Shown here: positions 1-5,189 of the stretch, piece after piece
Numbering within the stretch: position 1 is the stretch's first letter
Layout of the letters: each line of letters starts with the position of its first letter
Source of the DNA: Bacillota bacterium
Lineage (GTDB): Bacteria > Bacillota > Clostridia > Tissierellales > Peptoniphilaceae
Assembly (NCBI GenBank): GCA_023443025.1
Contig: JAEZWM010000009.1
Span: 1 to 5,189, forward strand
Length of the DNA: 5,189 nt
Reading direction: 5' to 3'
The notes under the pieces: model-generated
What the model was told of the DNA's origin: nothing
Seen by the model: only the letters and a program-made list of their open reading frames with translations
The model's database searches: none
Program-made: the position numbers and the translations under genes

Positions 1-47
1 GAGACTGTAAAATAGTTTGTGTATGAAGTTCCTCCTGATTAAGATAG
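1..47 (+). repeat. Left terminal inverted repeat of the IS
   Basis: The outer part (1-24) contains TGTAAAAT and TTTGTGTAT, both mirrored at the right end. The inner part (34-47, CCTGATTAAGATAG) is exactly mirrored at 1408-1421. The inner block is also one arm of the hairpin that covers the transposase ribosome-binding site, so it has two possible roles: end recognition by transposase, and translation control. Confidence 0.8.
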
Positions 48-72
48 AATAAACTTAATCAGGAGGAATTTT
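25..72 (+). promoter_or_regulatory. Hairpin sequestering the transposase ribosome-binding site
   Basis: Bases 29-43 are perfectly complementary to 54-68 (15 base pairs, 10-base loop). In RNA the stem extends to 25-28/69-72 with two A-U and two G-U pairs, reaching within two bases of the start codon. The Shine-Dalgarno AGGAGG (61-66) pairs fully with CCTCCT (31-36). A transcript entering from outside the IS would carry both arms and hide the ribosome-binding site. A transcript starting inside the loop or second arm would not. A TAGAAT at 45-50 in the loop could be a -10 box giving such a transcript, but no convincing -35 is visible. The structure is seen directly; the regulatory role is inferred from similar arrangements known in other IS such as IS10. 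Confidence 0.75.
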
Positions 73-73
73 T

Positions 74-1288
74 ATGGCAAGGAAAAGACCCGAGACAAAG
101 ATGAGTAAGATAGCAAGGATGCTAATCGAAGAATATCAACCACAATCAGCAGAAGATATTCAAGAAGCAATCAAAGATCTCTTAGGAGACACTCTAGAAA
201 CAATGCTAAAAAACGAACTAGATGAACATTTAGACTATGAATATGGAGACACGCCACTAAGTCTTAATACTAGAAATGGCTTTAGTAAAAAGACAGTCAA
301 ATCTAGTTCAGGAGAAATTGAACTAGATATCCCAAGAGATAGAGATGGAAGTTTTGAACCCAAAGTATTAAAAAAATACCAAAAAGACATCTCTAACATT
401 GAAAATCAAATCATTTCCATGTATGCAAAAGGAATGACAACAAGAGACATTTCCTCACACATACATGAAATATATGGATTTGGATTATCAGAAGGTATGG
501 TAAGTAAAATAACAAACAAAATACTGCCAACTATAGAAGAATGGCAAAATAGGCCATTAGAACGAGTATATCCAGTAGTATTTTTAGATGCAATTCATTA
601 CAACGTGAGAGAAAATGCACTTATCATAAAAAAGGCAGTATATATCGCACTTGGCTACAACAAGGAAGGATTTAAAGAAATACTAGGCATGTGGGTAGGA
701 GAAAATGAAAGTAGTAAATATTGGCTAATGGTGCTCAATCAACTAAAAGAACGAGGATTAGAAGATATTTTGATAGTTTCGACAGATAACCTACCAGGAT
801 TTACACAAGCTATAGAAGCGGTTTACCCAAAAGCAGAGATTCAAAAATGTATAATACACCAGATAAGAAGTTCTACAAGATATGTATCCTACAAAGATAT
901 AAAAGAATTAATGGGAGATTTAAAAACAGTATATAAAGCACCCACAGAAGAAATAGCATTATCAAATCTAGATGAGTTTGAAGAAAAATGGCAAAAGAAA
1001 TATCCAATGTGCGTATCTAGCTGGAGAAACAACTGGGCAGAACTATCCACTTATTTTAAATATCCACAAGAGATGCGAACATTGATTTACACAACAAATT
1101 CTATGGAAAACTTTAATAGACAATTAAGAAAAGTCACAAAAAGCAAGGCAATATTTCCAAACGACTTTTCACTAACAAAAAGTCTATATTTAGCAATGGT
1201 AGATGCTTCACAAAAGTGGACATATAGGATAAAAAATTGGGATTTAATAAGATCTCAATTATCCATATTTTTCGAAGGCAGAATTTAA
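74..1288 (+). CDS. IS256-family (mutator-type) transposase
   Basis: This is a DDE transposase that cuts and joins the ends of its own IS. It has 404 residues, normal for the family, with no frameshift or internal stop. The N-terminal part (about 1-150) would hold the DNA-binding region, including the RNGFSKKT and IPRDRDGSFEP stretches typical of the family. The catalytic core shows the first Asp in FLDAIHYNVRE (D172), the second Asp in STDNLPGF (D238), a C-x2-H pair in KCIIHQIR (C259, H262), and the Glu in YTTNSMENFNRQLRK (E345). The start at 74 is set by AGGAGG at 61-66, seven bases upstream, although that site is buried in a hairpin. It is the only gene of the IS. Since all catalytic residues and both IS ends are present, the element may still be mobile. 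Confidence 0.95.
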   Translation: MARKRPETKMSKIARMLIEEYQPQSAEDIQEAIKDLLGDTLETMLKNELDEHLDYEYGDTPLSLNTRNGFSKKTVKSSSGEIELDIPRDRDGSFEPKVLKKYQKDISNIENQIISMYAKGMTTRDISSHIHEIYGFGLSEGMVSKITNKILPTIEEWQNRPLERVYPVVFLDAIHYNVRENALIIKKAVYIALGYNKEGFKEILGMWVGENESSKYWLMVLNQLKERGLEDILIVSTDNLPGFTQAIEAVYPKAEIQKCIIHQIRSSTRYVSYKDIKELMGDLKTVYKAPTEEIALSNLDEFEEKWQKKYPMCVSSWRNNWAELSTYFKYPQEMRTLIYTTNSMENFNRQLRKVTKSKAIFPNDFSLTKSLYLAMVDASQKWTYRIKNWDLIRSQLSIFFEGRI

Positions 1289-1407
1289 TACCTAAATGAT
1301 ATTGACATATCAATTTTAGTATGCAAAAATTTAAGTAGAAATTGTATTACACGATCTCTACAAAAGCACTAGGATACAATTTTAAATTAACATAAAAAAT
1401 GTATCGA
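1289..1407 (+). other. Non-coding 3' segment of the IS
   Basis: No gene is visible between the transposase stop and the right inverted repeat. The stretch can fold. TGATAT (1297-1302) pairs with ATATCA (1307-1312) around a TGAC loop. AAATTGTAT (1339-1347) is perfectly complementary to ATACAATTT (1374-1382), extended by AATTTA (1328-1333) with TAAATT (1383-1388) across a bulge. None of these is followed by a clear T tract, so I do not call a terminator. They may simply limit transcription through the IS end. Confidence 0.45.
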
Positions 1408-1453
1408 CTATCTTAATCAGGATAAGCCGATACACAAAATATTTTACACTACC
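1408..1453 (-). repeat. Right terminal inverted repeat of the IS
   Basis: This is the reverse-complement partner of bases 1-47, with 20 of 24 matches in the outer segment and an exact inner 14-base block. The inner part lies inside its own weak fold: GTATCG at 1401-1406 can pair with CGATAC at 1428-1433, with TATC/GATA pairing inside it. An AAAATATTTT palindrome lies at 1436-1445. A stop codon in the flanking toxin-gene frame occurs at 1423-1425, so the IS does not supply a long in-frame extension to the truncated gene. Confidence 0.8.
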
Positions 1454-2286
1454 ATTATTTTACTTTTAAAGGTGGCACATCACTTTCAAAGTGTTTTGGA
1501 CTTATAGAAAGATTTTCTGAAGATATAGATCTAATATTAGACTGGCGAGTATTAGGTTATGAAGAAAAAGAACCATGGTTAGAAAGGTCAAATACCAAGC
1601 AAGATAAATTCAACAAAGCAGTTAATGAAAAGACAGAAGAATTTTTAAGAGATGAATTTTTAAAAGTTTTAGAACAAGATTTAAAGGACATGGACTTTGA
1701 ATTTTGGGTTGATACTCTTGATCCACAAACAATTCTGTGTAAATATCCTAAAATCTTTGAATCTAATTATTTGGCACAAAATATAAGGCTTGAAATAGGA
1801 AGTCTTGCAGCATGGACACCTGCAATTGAAGTGGGAATCTTGCCGATAATTAGCGAAGCCTATCCAAATGTATTTAAAGAAAAAACAAGCATAAGAACAG
1901 TATCAACAGAGAGAACCTTTTGGGAAAAAGCAACTATTTTACACCACGAAGCAAATAGACCAGAATCTTCTCCTATGCCCCATAGGTATGCAAGACACTT
2001 TTATGACCTATATAAAATAGCAAAATCAGATTATAAAAACAAAGCCTTAAAGGATAAAGAGTTATTAAAGAAAGTGACTGAATTTAAAATGAAATTCTAC
2101 CCTAGAAAGTGGGCAAGGTATGAAGAAGCACTAAATGGTAGGCTAAAATTAGTCCCAAGAGAGTTTCGATTTTCTGAAATAGAAAAAGATTATAAGGCTA
2201 TGTCAGAAATGATATATGGAGACTATCCAAACTTTGAAGAGATTATAAAAGTTCTTCAAGAACTAGAAAAAGAAATTAATAAGTAA
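1454..2286 (+). pseudogene. AbiEii/AbiGii-type nucleotidyltransferase toxin, 5' end lost to IS insertion
   Basis: This is the C-terminal part, about 276 residues, of a DUF1814 nucleotidyltransferase, the toxin half of AbiE type IV toxin-antitoxin (abortive infection) systems. The frame is open directly from the IS junction. It begins YFTFKGGTSLSK (GG-T motif at 1471-1491), followed by ERFSEDIDL, whose two Asp codons at 1522 and 1528 form the metal-binding D-x-D. Further on are RLEIGS, TERTFWEK (Lys codon 1927) and HRYARHFYDLY (Arg 1984, Asp 2005), all typical of the family. Family members usually have about 300 residues or more, so roughly the first 40-60 are missing. No ATG, GTG or TTG occurs in frame between the IS stop (1423) and the ATG at 1690. 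That ATG lies after the catalytic motifs and has AAGGA only one base upstream, so a product from it would lack the active site. The cognate AbiEi-type antitoxin is not in the window. Confidence 0.85.
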
Positions 2287-2292
2287 GTAGAA

Positions 2293-2324
2293 TTCTCCCG
2301 AAAATAATATAATATTCGAGAGAA
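2293..2324 (+). repeat. Imperfect inverted repeat (hairpin) after the toxin gene
   Basis: TTCTCCCGAA (2293-2302) pairs with TTCGAGAGAA (2315-2324) at nine of ten positions around an AT-rich 12-base loop. There is no T tract after it, so it is not an intrinsic terminator itself. The loop contains a perfect TATAAT (2308-2313), but no good -35 box lies at the right distance upstream. It stands directly before the terminator at 2332-2362 and shares the direct repeat GAGAGAAAT with it (2318-2326 and 2338-2346). Confidence 0.55.
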
Positions 2325-2331
2325 ATACTTT

Positions 2332-2362
2332 GAGCGAGAGAGAAATCTTTCGCTCTTTTTTT
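2332..2362 (+). terminator. Intrinsic terminator between the toxin gene and topB
   Basis: GAGCGAGAGA (2332-2341) pairs with TCTTTCGCTC (2346-2355), ten pairs with one G-U, closed by a GAAA tetraloop and followed directly by seven T (2356-2362). It would end transcripts of the broken toxin gene. It lies only 17 bases upstream of the topB start codon at 2379. So either topB relies on read-through, or a promoter just upstream produces a short leader that runs through this hairpin. In the second case the terminator would act as an attenuator. Confidence 0.88.
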
Positions 2363-2368
2363 ATTTAT

Positions 2369-2373
2369 GGAGG
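2369..2373 (+). promoter_or_regulatory. Ribosome-binding site that sets the topB start at 2379
   Basis: GGAGG lies five bases before ATG 2379. An ATG at 2367 is in frame, but it overlaps this site and sits just after the terminator T tract with no ribosome-binding site of its own. The site therefore favours 2379. Confidence 0.85.
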
Positions 2374-2378
2374 TATTA

Positions 2379-4100
2379 ATGAAGTTAGTAATAGCAGAAA
2401 AGCCAAGTGTAGCAGTTACAATTGCAAAAGTAATTGGAGCAAGGACAAGAAAAAACGGATATTATGAGGGAGGTGGATACATTGTTTCTTGGTGTGTCGG
2501 TCATTTAATTCAAATGGCAAGTCCAGATAAGATTGACGAAAAATGGAAGAAATGGACAATAGAAAATCTTCCTATAATTCCAGAAAAATATATTTATGAA
2601 GTATCTAAAAGCACTAAGAAACAATATGGAGTTTTAAAGAAACTTTTAAACGATAAGAACATCGACACAGTTATAAATGCTTGTGATGCTGGAAGAGAGG
2701 GAGAGCTTATTTTTAGGCTTGTATATAATCAAGCTAAATGTAAGAAGAAGATTCAAAGACTTTGGATATCTTCAATGGAAAACAAAGCTATTGAAGATAG
2801 TTTTAGAAATCTTAAAAACGGAGAAAACTTTGAAGACCTATATAGATCGGCAAGTGCAAGAGCCATTGCTGATTGGCTGGTGGGAATGAATTTAAGTAGG
2901 CTTTATTCCTGCATTTATAAGGAAACATATTCAGTCGGTAGAGTACAAACACCAACTCTATATTTAATAGCTAAAAGAGATAGTGAAATAAATCTATTTA
3001 AAAAGCAAAAATATTATACGGTAGACCTATCTTATGGAGAATTGAAACTTGTATCAGATAGGATTGATAAAATTGAAGTTGCGGAACAACTATTAAATCT
3101 ACTAGAAGATGAAATAGTTATTACAGAGGTAGAAGATAAAGAAATAAGCACAAAACCAGATAAGCCTTATGATCTCACTACCTTACAAAGAGAAGCAAAT
3201 AAATATTTTGGGTATTCAGCAAATGATACTTTAAATCTGGCACAAGGTTTGTATGAAAAAAAGCTAATCACATACCCAAGAACGGATAGCAGGTATTTAA
3301 CCGATGATATGGTTAATACTATGAAAGAATTATTAGAAGGACTTGAAGAAGATTTTAAAATCAATGAATCAAACTTTAAGTCTATTTTTAATTCATCTAA
3401 GGTTACAGACCACTATGCAATTATTCCTACTATATCAGGCATTGGAAAAGCCAAAGATTTATCTGATAAAGAAAGCAAAATCTATAATCTAATTAAGAAT
3501 AAATTACTTGCTTCATGTTCGGATAACTTAAAGGAATCTAGCAGAAAAATCAGATATGAATATGATAAGTTTAACTTTAATGCAAGTGGCAAGACTGTAA
3601 TAGATGAAGGTTATACAAAGTATCTAAAGCCTTATGGAAAGGGAAGACAAGAAAATGAATTACCAGATATAAAGACTGGAGATAAAATTAAGCTAACTTC
3701 TAAAAACATATCTGAGAAATTTACAAAAGCTCCAGGTCATTATAATGAAGATACACTTTTAAAGGCTATGGAGAATGCAGGGATTGAATCACTGGATAAA
3801 GATATAGAAGTAGAAAGAAAAGGCTTAGGAACACCAGCTACAAGAGCAGGAATTATTGAAAATCTTATCCACAAGGATCTTATAAGAAGAGATAAGAAAA
3901 ATTTACTCGTAACAGAAAAAGGCAATAGACTTGTATCGATTGTAGAGGATAAGTTTAAATCAGCTGAAACAACATCTGAATGGGAAATGAAACTTGCAAA
4001 GATAAGCTCAGGCGAAGTAGATAAAGAAGACTTTTTAAGAGAAATTGAAGATAGTATAAGGGAGCTTGTAGACAGGTACAAGAATAATCTAAATGAATAA
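2379..4100 (+). CDS. topB: DNA topoisomerase III (type IA), ICE/plasmid type
   Basis: This type IA topoisomerase passes single strands through a transient 5'-phosphotyrosine break. ICE-borne copies are thought to untangle DNA during replication or transfer. Start 2379 gives 573 residues beginning MKLVIAEKPSVA, the usual N-terminus. The Toprim domain (about 1-135) has E7 and CDAGREGELIFR with D103 and E107; the usual second Asp of D-x-D is Gly here. The core follows with SVGRVQTPTL (185-194), the active-site tyrosine in LITYPRTDS (Y299, with R301), DHYAIIPT (344-351) and GLGTPATRAGIIENL (482-496). The protein ends soon after and shows no Cys-rich zinc-ribbon tail, so it is shorter than many ICE TopB proteins (about 690-720 residues from memory). 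The reading frame is unbroken. It is followed with an 8-base overlap by a DNA methyltransferase gene, which suggests co-transcription and translational coupling. Confidence 0.95.
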   Translation: MKLVIAEKPSVAVTIAKVIGARTRKNGYYEGGGYIVSWCVGHLIQMASPDKIDEKWKKWTIENLPIIPEKYIYEVSKSTKKQYGVLKKLLNDKNIDTVINACDAGREGELIFRLVYNQAKCKKKIQRLWISSMENKAIEDSFRNLKNGENFEDLYRSASARAIADWLVGMNLSRLYSCIYKETYSVGRVQTPTLYLIAKRDSEINLFKKQKYYTVDLSYGELKLVSDRIDKIEVAEQLLNLLEDEIVITEVEDKEISTKPDKPYDLTTLQREANKYFGYSANDTLNLAQGLYEKKLITYPRTDSRYLTDDMVNTMKELLEGLEEDFKINESNFKSIFNSSKVTDHYAIIPTISGIGKAKDLSDKESKIYNLIKNKLLASCSDNLKESSRKIRYEYDKFNFNASGKTVIDEGYTKYLKPYGKGRQENELPDIKTGDKIKLTSKNISEKFTKAPGHYNEDTLLKAMENAGIESLDKDIEVERKGLGTPATRAGIIENLIHKDLIRRDKKNLLVTEKGNRLVSIVEDKFKSAETTSEWEMKLAKISSGEVDKEDFLREIEDSIRELVDRYKNNLNE

Positions 4101-5058
4101 GGTAAAAATATTAGAGCTTTTCGGTGGCATAGGTGCTATTAGAAAGGCTTTTATTAATTTGAAGATACCTTATGAAGTAGTTGATTATGTAGAAATAGAT
4201 AAGGCTTGTGTTAAATCATACAACGCACTTTATGGAGAAGACTATAAGCCAAAATCAGTAGTAGGATATAAAGCACCTAATGAGAAGATAGACTTAGTTA
4301 TGCATGGAAGTCCTTGCCAAGACTTTTCAAGAATTGGAAAAAAACAGGGAGGAGCAAAGAATTCAGGAACTAGATCAAGCTTACTATTTGAAACAATTAG
4401 AATAATCAAAGAAATGAAAGATAAACCTAAATGGATAATTTGGGAAAATGTAAAGGGAGTCCTTGATAGAAATATGAGGGACTCTTTTTTTATTTATCTA
4501 AAGGAGTTAGAAGACCTTGGATATGAAAGCAAGTATGAAATTTTAAATGCAATGGACTTTGGGATACCTCAAAAAAGAGAAAGGATATTTGTTGTTTCAT
4601 GTCTTGGAGCAAATAACTTTTCTTTTAATAAATTGGAGAGGAAAGAAACAAGACCACTAAGTGAATTTTTAGAAAAGAATGTAAGTGAACTTTATACAAT
4701 GACCCAACCTTATATGCTCAAATTTTTAAATAAAGGCATAGATAACAGTTTTAGAGGGCGATTAAAAGTGATTAAAGATTTTACTTATACTATTTCTACA
4801 AAACAGATGAGAGTTCCTAATTCTGGAATAATAGATATTGGAAATGGTAAGTATAGGTATTTAACAGAAAGAGAATGTTTAAGACTCATGGGTTTTGATG
4901 ACAGTGATATTAACAAACTAGAAGACGCACATCCAAGAAGAAAAAATTGCACTTCAAGCAAACTATATAAGCAGGCCGGCAATTCTATTGTGGTTGATGT
5001 TTTAATGGTTATTATAAAAGAAATTCATAGAATGGAGGTAGAAGATGCAAGTAAATGA
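4093..5058 (+). CDS. DNA (cytosine-5-)-methyltransferase, no restriction partner visible
   Basis: This enzyme transfers a methyl group from S-adenosylmethionine to C5 of cytosine in a specific DNA site. At 321 residues it is a normal, compact single-chain enzyme with motifs in standard order. Motif I is LELFGGIGA (7-15), motif IV HGSPCQDFS with catalytic C75, motif VI WENV (E118-V120), motif VIII QKRERIF (160-166) and motif X QAGNSIVVDV (295-304). The target-recognition region lies roughly at 180-255 and is too variable to predict the site. The ATG at 4093 overlaps the end of topB by 8 bases and has no strong ribosome-binding site, so translational coupling is likely. No endonuclease gene is visible nearby. 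The setting suggests a solitary enzyme carried by a mobile element, perhaps for protection against host restriction (inference). A terminator-like hairpin lies inside the gene at 4452-4491. Confidence 0.95.
   Translation: MNKVKILELFGGIGAIRKAFINLKIPYEVVDYVEIDKACVKSYNALYGEDYKPKSVVGYKAPNEKIDLVMHGSPCQDFSRIGKKQGGAKNSGTRSSLLFETIRIIKEMKDKPKWIIWENVKGVLDRNMRDSFFIYLKELEDLGYESKYEILNAMDFGIPQKRERIFVVSCLGANNFSFNKLERKETRPLSEFLEKNVSELYTMTQPYMLKFLNKGIDNSFRGRLKVIKDFTYTISTKQMRVPNSGIIDIGNGKYRYLTERECLRLMGFDDSDINKLEDAHPRRKNCTSSKLYKQAGNSIVVDVLMVIIKEIHRMEVEDASK
4452..4491 (+). terminator. Terminator-like hairpin inside the methyltransferase coding sequence
   Basis: GAGTCCTT (4457-4464) pairs with AGGGACTC (4477-4484), with one T-G pair. 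After one G-G mismatch the pairing resumes (4466-4468 with 4473-4475) around a GAAA loop (4469-4472). Seven T follow at once (4485-4491). The stem can also extend outward in RNA, pairing AAAGG (4452-4456) with T bases at 4485-4489. By shape it is an intrinsic terminator, placed just after the ENV motif codons. Whether it ends transcription is unknown; translating ribosomes may keep it unfolded. Confidence 0.5.
5034..5038 (+). promoter_or_regulatory. Ribosome-binding site for the gene starting at 5045
   Basis: GGAGG lies inside the last codons of the methyltransferase gene, six bases before ATG 5045. It makes the overlapping start at 5045 convincing and shows that the next gene belongs to the same operon. 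Confidence 0.85.
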
Positions 5059-5189
5059 TTTTAAGAATATACAAGAAGCAATAAAGTATGAAGTGTTACA
5101 AGATGAAAAAGCATATTTAAAACTCTTAAAGGTTATAGGTAATAATCAGAAATATGATTTTTCTAGTCAATTGAGTATATATAACAAGG
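5045..5189 (+). CDS. N-terminus of a probable large ICE helicase/N6-methylase protein (cut by window end)
   Basis: Only the first 48 codons are present; the frame is open to the window edge, so the gene is partial at its 3' end. The start at 5045 has a good GGAGG six bases upstream and overlaps the end of the methyltransferase gene by 14 bases. The peptide has EAIKYEVLQDEKAYLKLLK followed by NNQKYDFSSQLSIYNK. This pattern, a helical stretch then K-Y-x-F-x-x-Q-L-x-I-Y, resembles the N-terminus of the very large DEAD/SNF2-helicase plus N6-adenine methylase proteins found next to topB in Gram-positive ICEs. The match is from memory of that family, and 48 residues are not enough to prove it. An ArdC-like or other ICE protein sharing this N-terminal module is the main alternative. 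Confidence 0.65.
   Translation, partial: MQVNDFKNIQEAIKYEVLQDEKAYLKLLKVIGNNQKYDFSSQLSIYNK

Larger units (their letters stand above)
1..1453 (+). mobile_element. Complete IS256-family insertion sequence
   Basis: The element is bounded by imperfect terminal inverted repeats. Bases 1-24 match the reverse complement of 1430-1453 at 20 of 24 positions. After a short divergent stretch containing a one-base length difference, a further exact 14-base block follows (34-47 against 1408-1421). It encodes one intact mutator-type transposase on the plus strand, and its length fits the family. The right end lies directly against the coding sequence of a nucleotidyltransferase gene, which the IS has split. 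IS256 elements normally duplicate 8-9 bases of target; the right-hand copy would start at 1454, but the left copy lies outside the window. The exact right tip (1453) was chosen because it mirrors base 1, and it could be off by a few bases. Confidence 0.85.
1454..5189 (+). mobile_element. Part of a probable integrative conjugative element or plasmid backbone
   Basis: All genes point rightward. The set of a phage-defence-type toxin, plasmid-type topoisomerase III, solitary C5 methyltransferase and an apparent giant helicase/methylase start is typical of Gram-positive ICE modules. The last three overlap at their ends as one operon. No relaxase, type IV secretion gene, integrase, attachment site or origin of transfer lies in the window, so the class of element and its limits cannot be fixed. 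Confidence 0.55.

Noticed and set aside
17..50. Transposase promoter with TTGTGT (17-22) and TAGAAT (45-50)
   Set aside because: The spacing is 22 bases, too long for a standard promoter, and no better -35 was found. Only the possible -10 is mentioned, as part of the hairpin model.
1302..1330. Outward promoter in the IS 3' end (TTGACA at 1302-1307)
   Set aside because: The -35 is perfect, but the sequence 17 bases on is AAAAAT with no acceptable -10. The TTGACA also lies inside a small palindrome, so it is probably chance in AT-rich DNA.
1454..1462. Target-site duplication beside the IS
   Set aside because: The right-hand copy would begin at 1454, but the left flank is outside the window, so it cannot be shown.
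1690..2286. Reading frame from ATG 1690 as a complete 198-residue gene
   Set aside because: The same frame is open and clearly homologous upstream to the IS junction, including the catalytic motifs. The ATG is internal, and the purine-rich stretch before it is only one base away.
2318..2346. Direct repeat GAGAGAAAT (2318-2326, 2338-2346) as an iteron or CRISPR-like repeat
   Set aside because: There are only two short copies 20 bases apart, each part of a hairpin arm. No array, origin or cas gene is present.
2677..2889. 70-residue plus-strand frame inside topB
   Set aside because: It lies wholly within topB in another frame, over the conserved Toprim region. It has no recognisable motif and no separate support.
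3167..4982. Minus-strand frames at 3167-3364, 3740-4081 and 4785-4982
   Set aside because: All are antisense to strongly conserved coding regions, with Ser/Leu/Phe-rich products typical of reverse-strand shadows, and have no credible start signals.

Overview
The window reads as an A+T-rich, low-GC Gram-positive (Firmicutes-type) accessory region, most likely part of an integrative conjugative element (ICE) or a related plasmid. Support for this: strong GGAGG ribosome-binding sites, AT-rich codon use, tight gene overlaps, and the order topoisomerase III, cytosine-C5 methyltransferase, then the start of what looks like a giant helicase/methylase gene, an order typical of ICE backbones. The species cannot be fixed from this sequence; an anaerobic coccus or clostridium-like host would fit, but that is inference.

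Layout. (1) Bases 1-1453 are one apparently complete IS256-family insertion sequence with imperfect terminal inverted repeats and an intact 404-residue mutator-type DDE transposase. The window starts on or next to the left tip of the IS. The 5' leader can fold into a long hairpin that buries the transposase ribosome-binding site. (2) Bases 1454-2286 are the 3' part of an AbiEii/AbiGii-type nucleotidyltransferase toxin gene (DUF1814). The IS sits just upstream of its GG-T-S-L-S-K nucleotide-binding motif, so the N-terminal part is missing here and the gene is judged broken. (3) Bases 2287-2366 hold two hairpins; the second is a textbook intrinsic terminator with a GAAA loop and a T7 tract. (4) Bases 2379-5189 form a tightly packed rightward operon: topB (DNA topoisomerase III, start corrected to 2379), a C5-cytosine DNA methyltransferase overlapping it by 8 bases, and the first 48 codons of a further gene overlapping the methyltransferase by 14 bases. 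That N-terminus resembles the very large DEAD/SNF2-helicase plus N6-methylase proteins of ICEs.

How the genes may work together (inference). Topoisomerase III and the giant helicase/methylase would serve DNA processing and maintenance during or after conjugative transfer. The methyltransferase, with no restriction partner visible, would protect the incoming element from host restriction. The AbiE-type toxin would have been an abortive-infection or stabilisation cargo gene, now split by the IS.

I see no clear new multi-gene system. The best leads are the stem that sequesters the transposase ribosome-binding site, the IS-split AbiEii gene, and a terminator-like hairpin lying inside the methyltransferase coding sequence.
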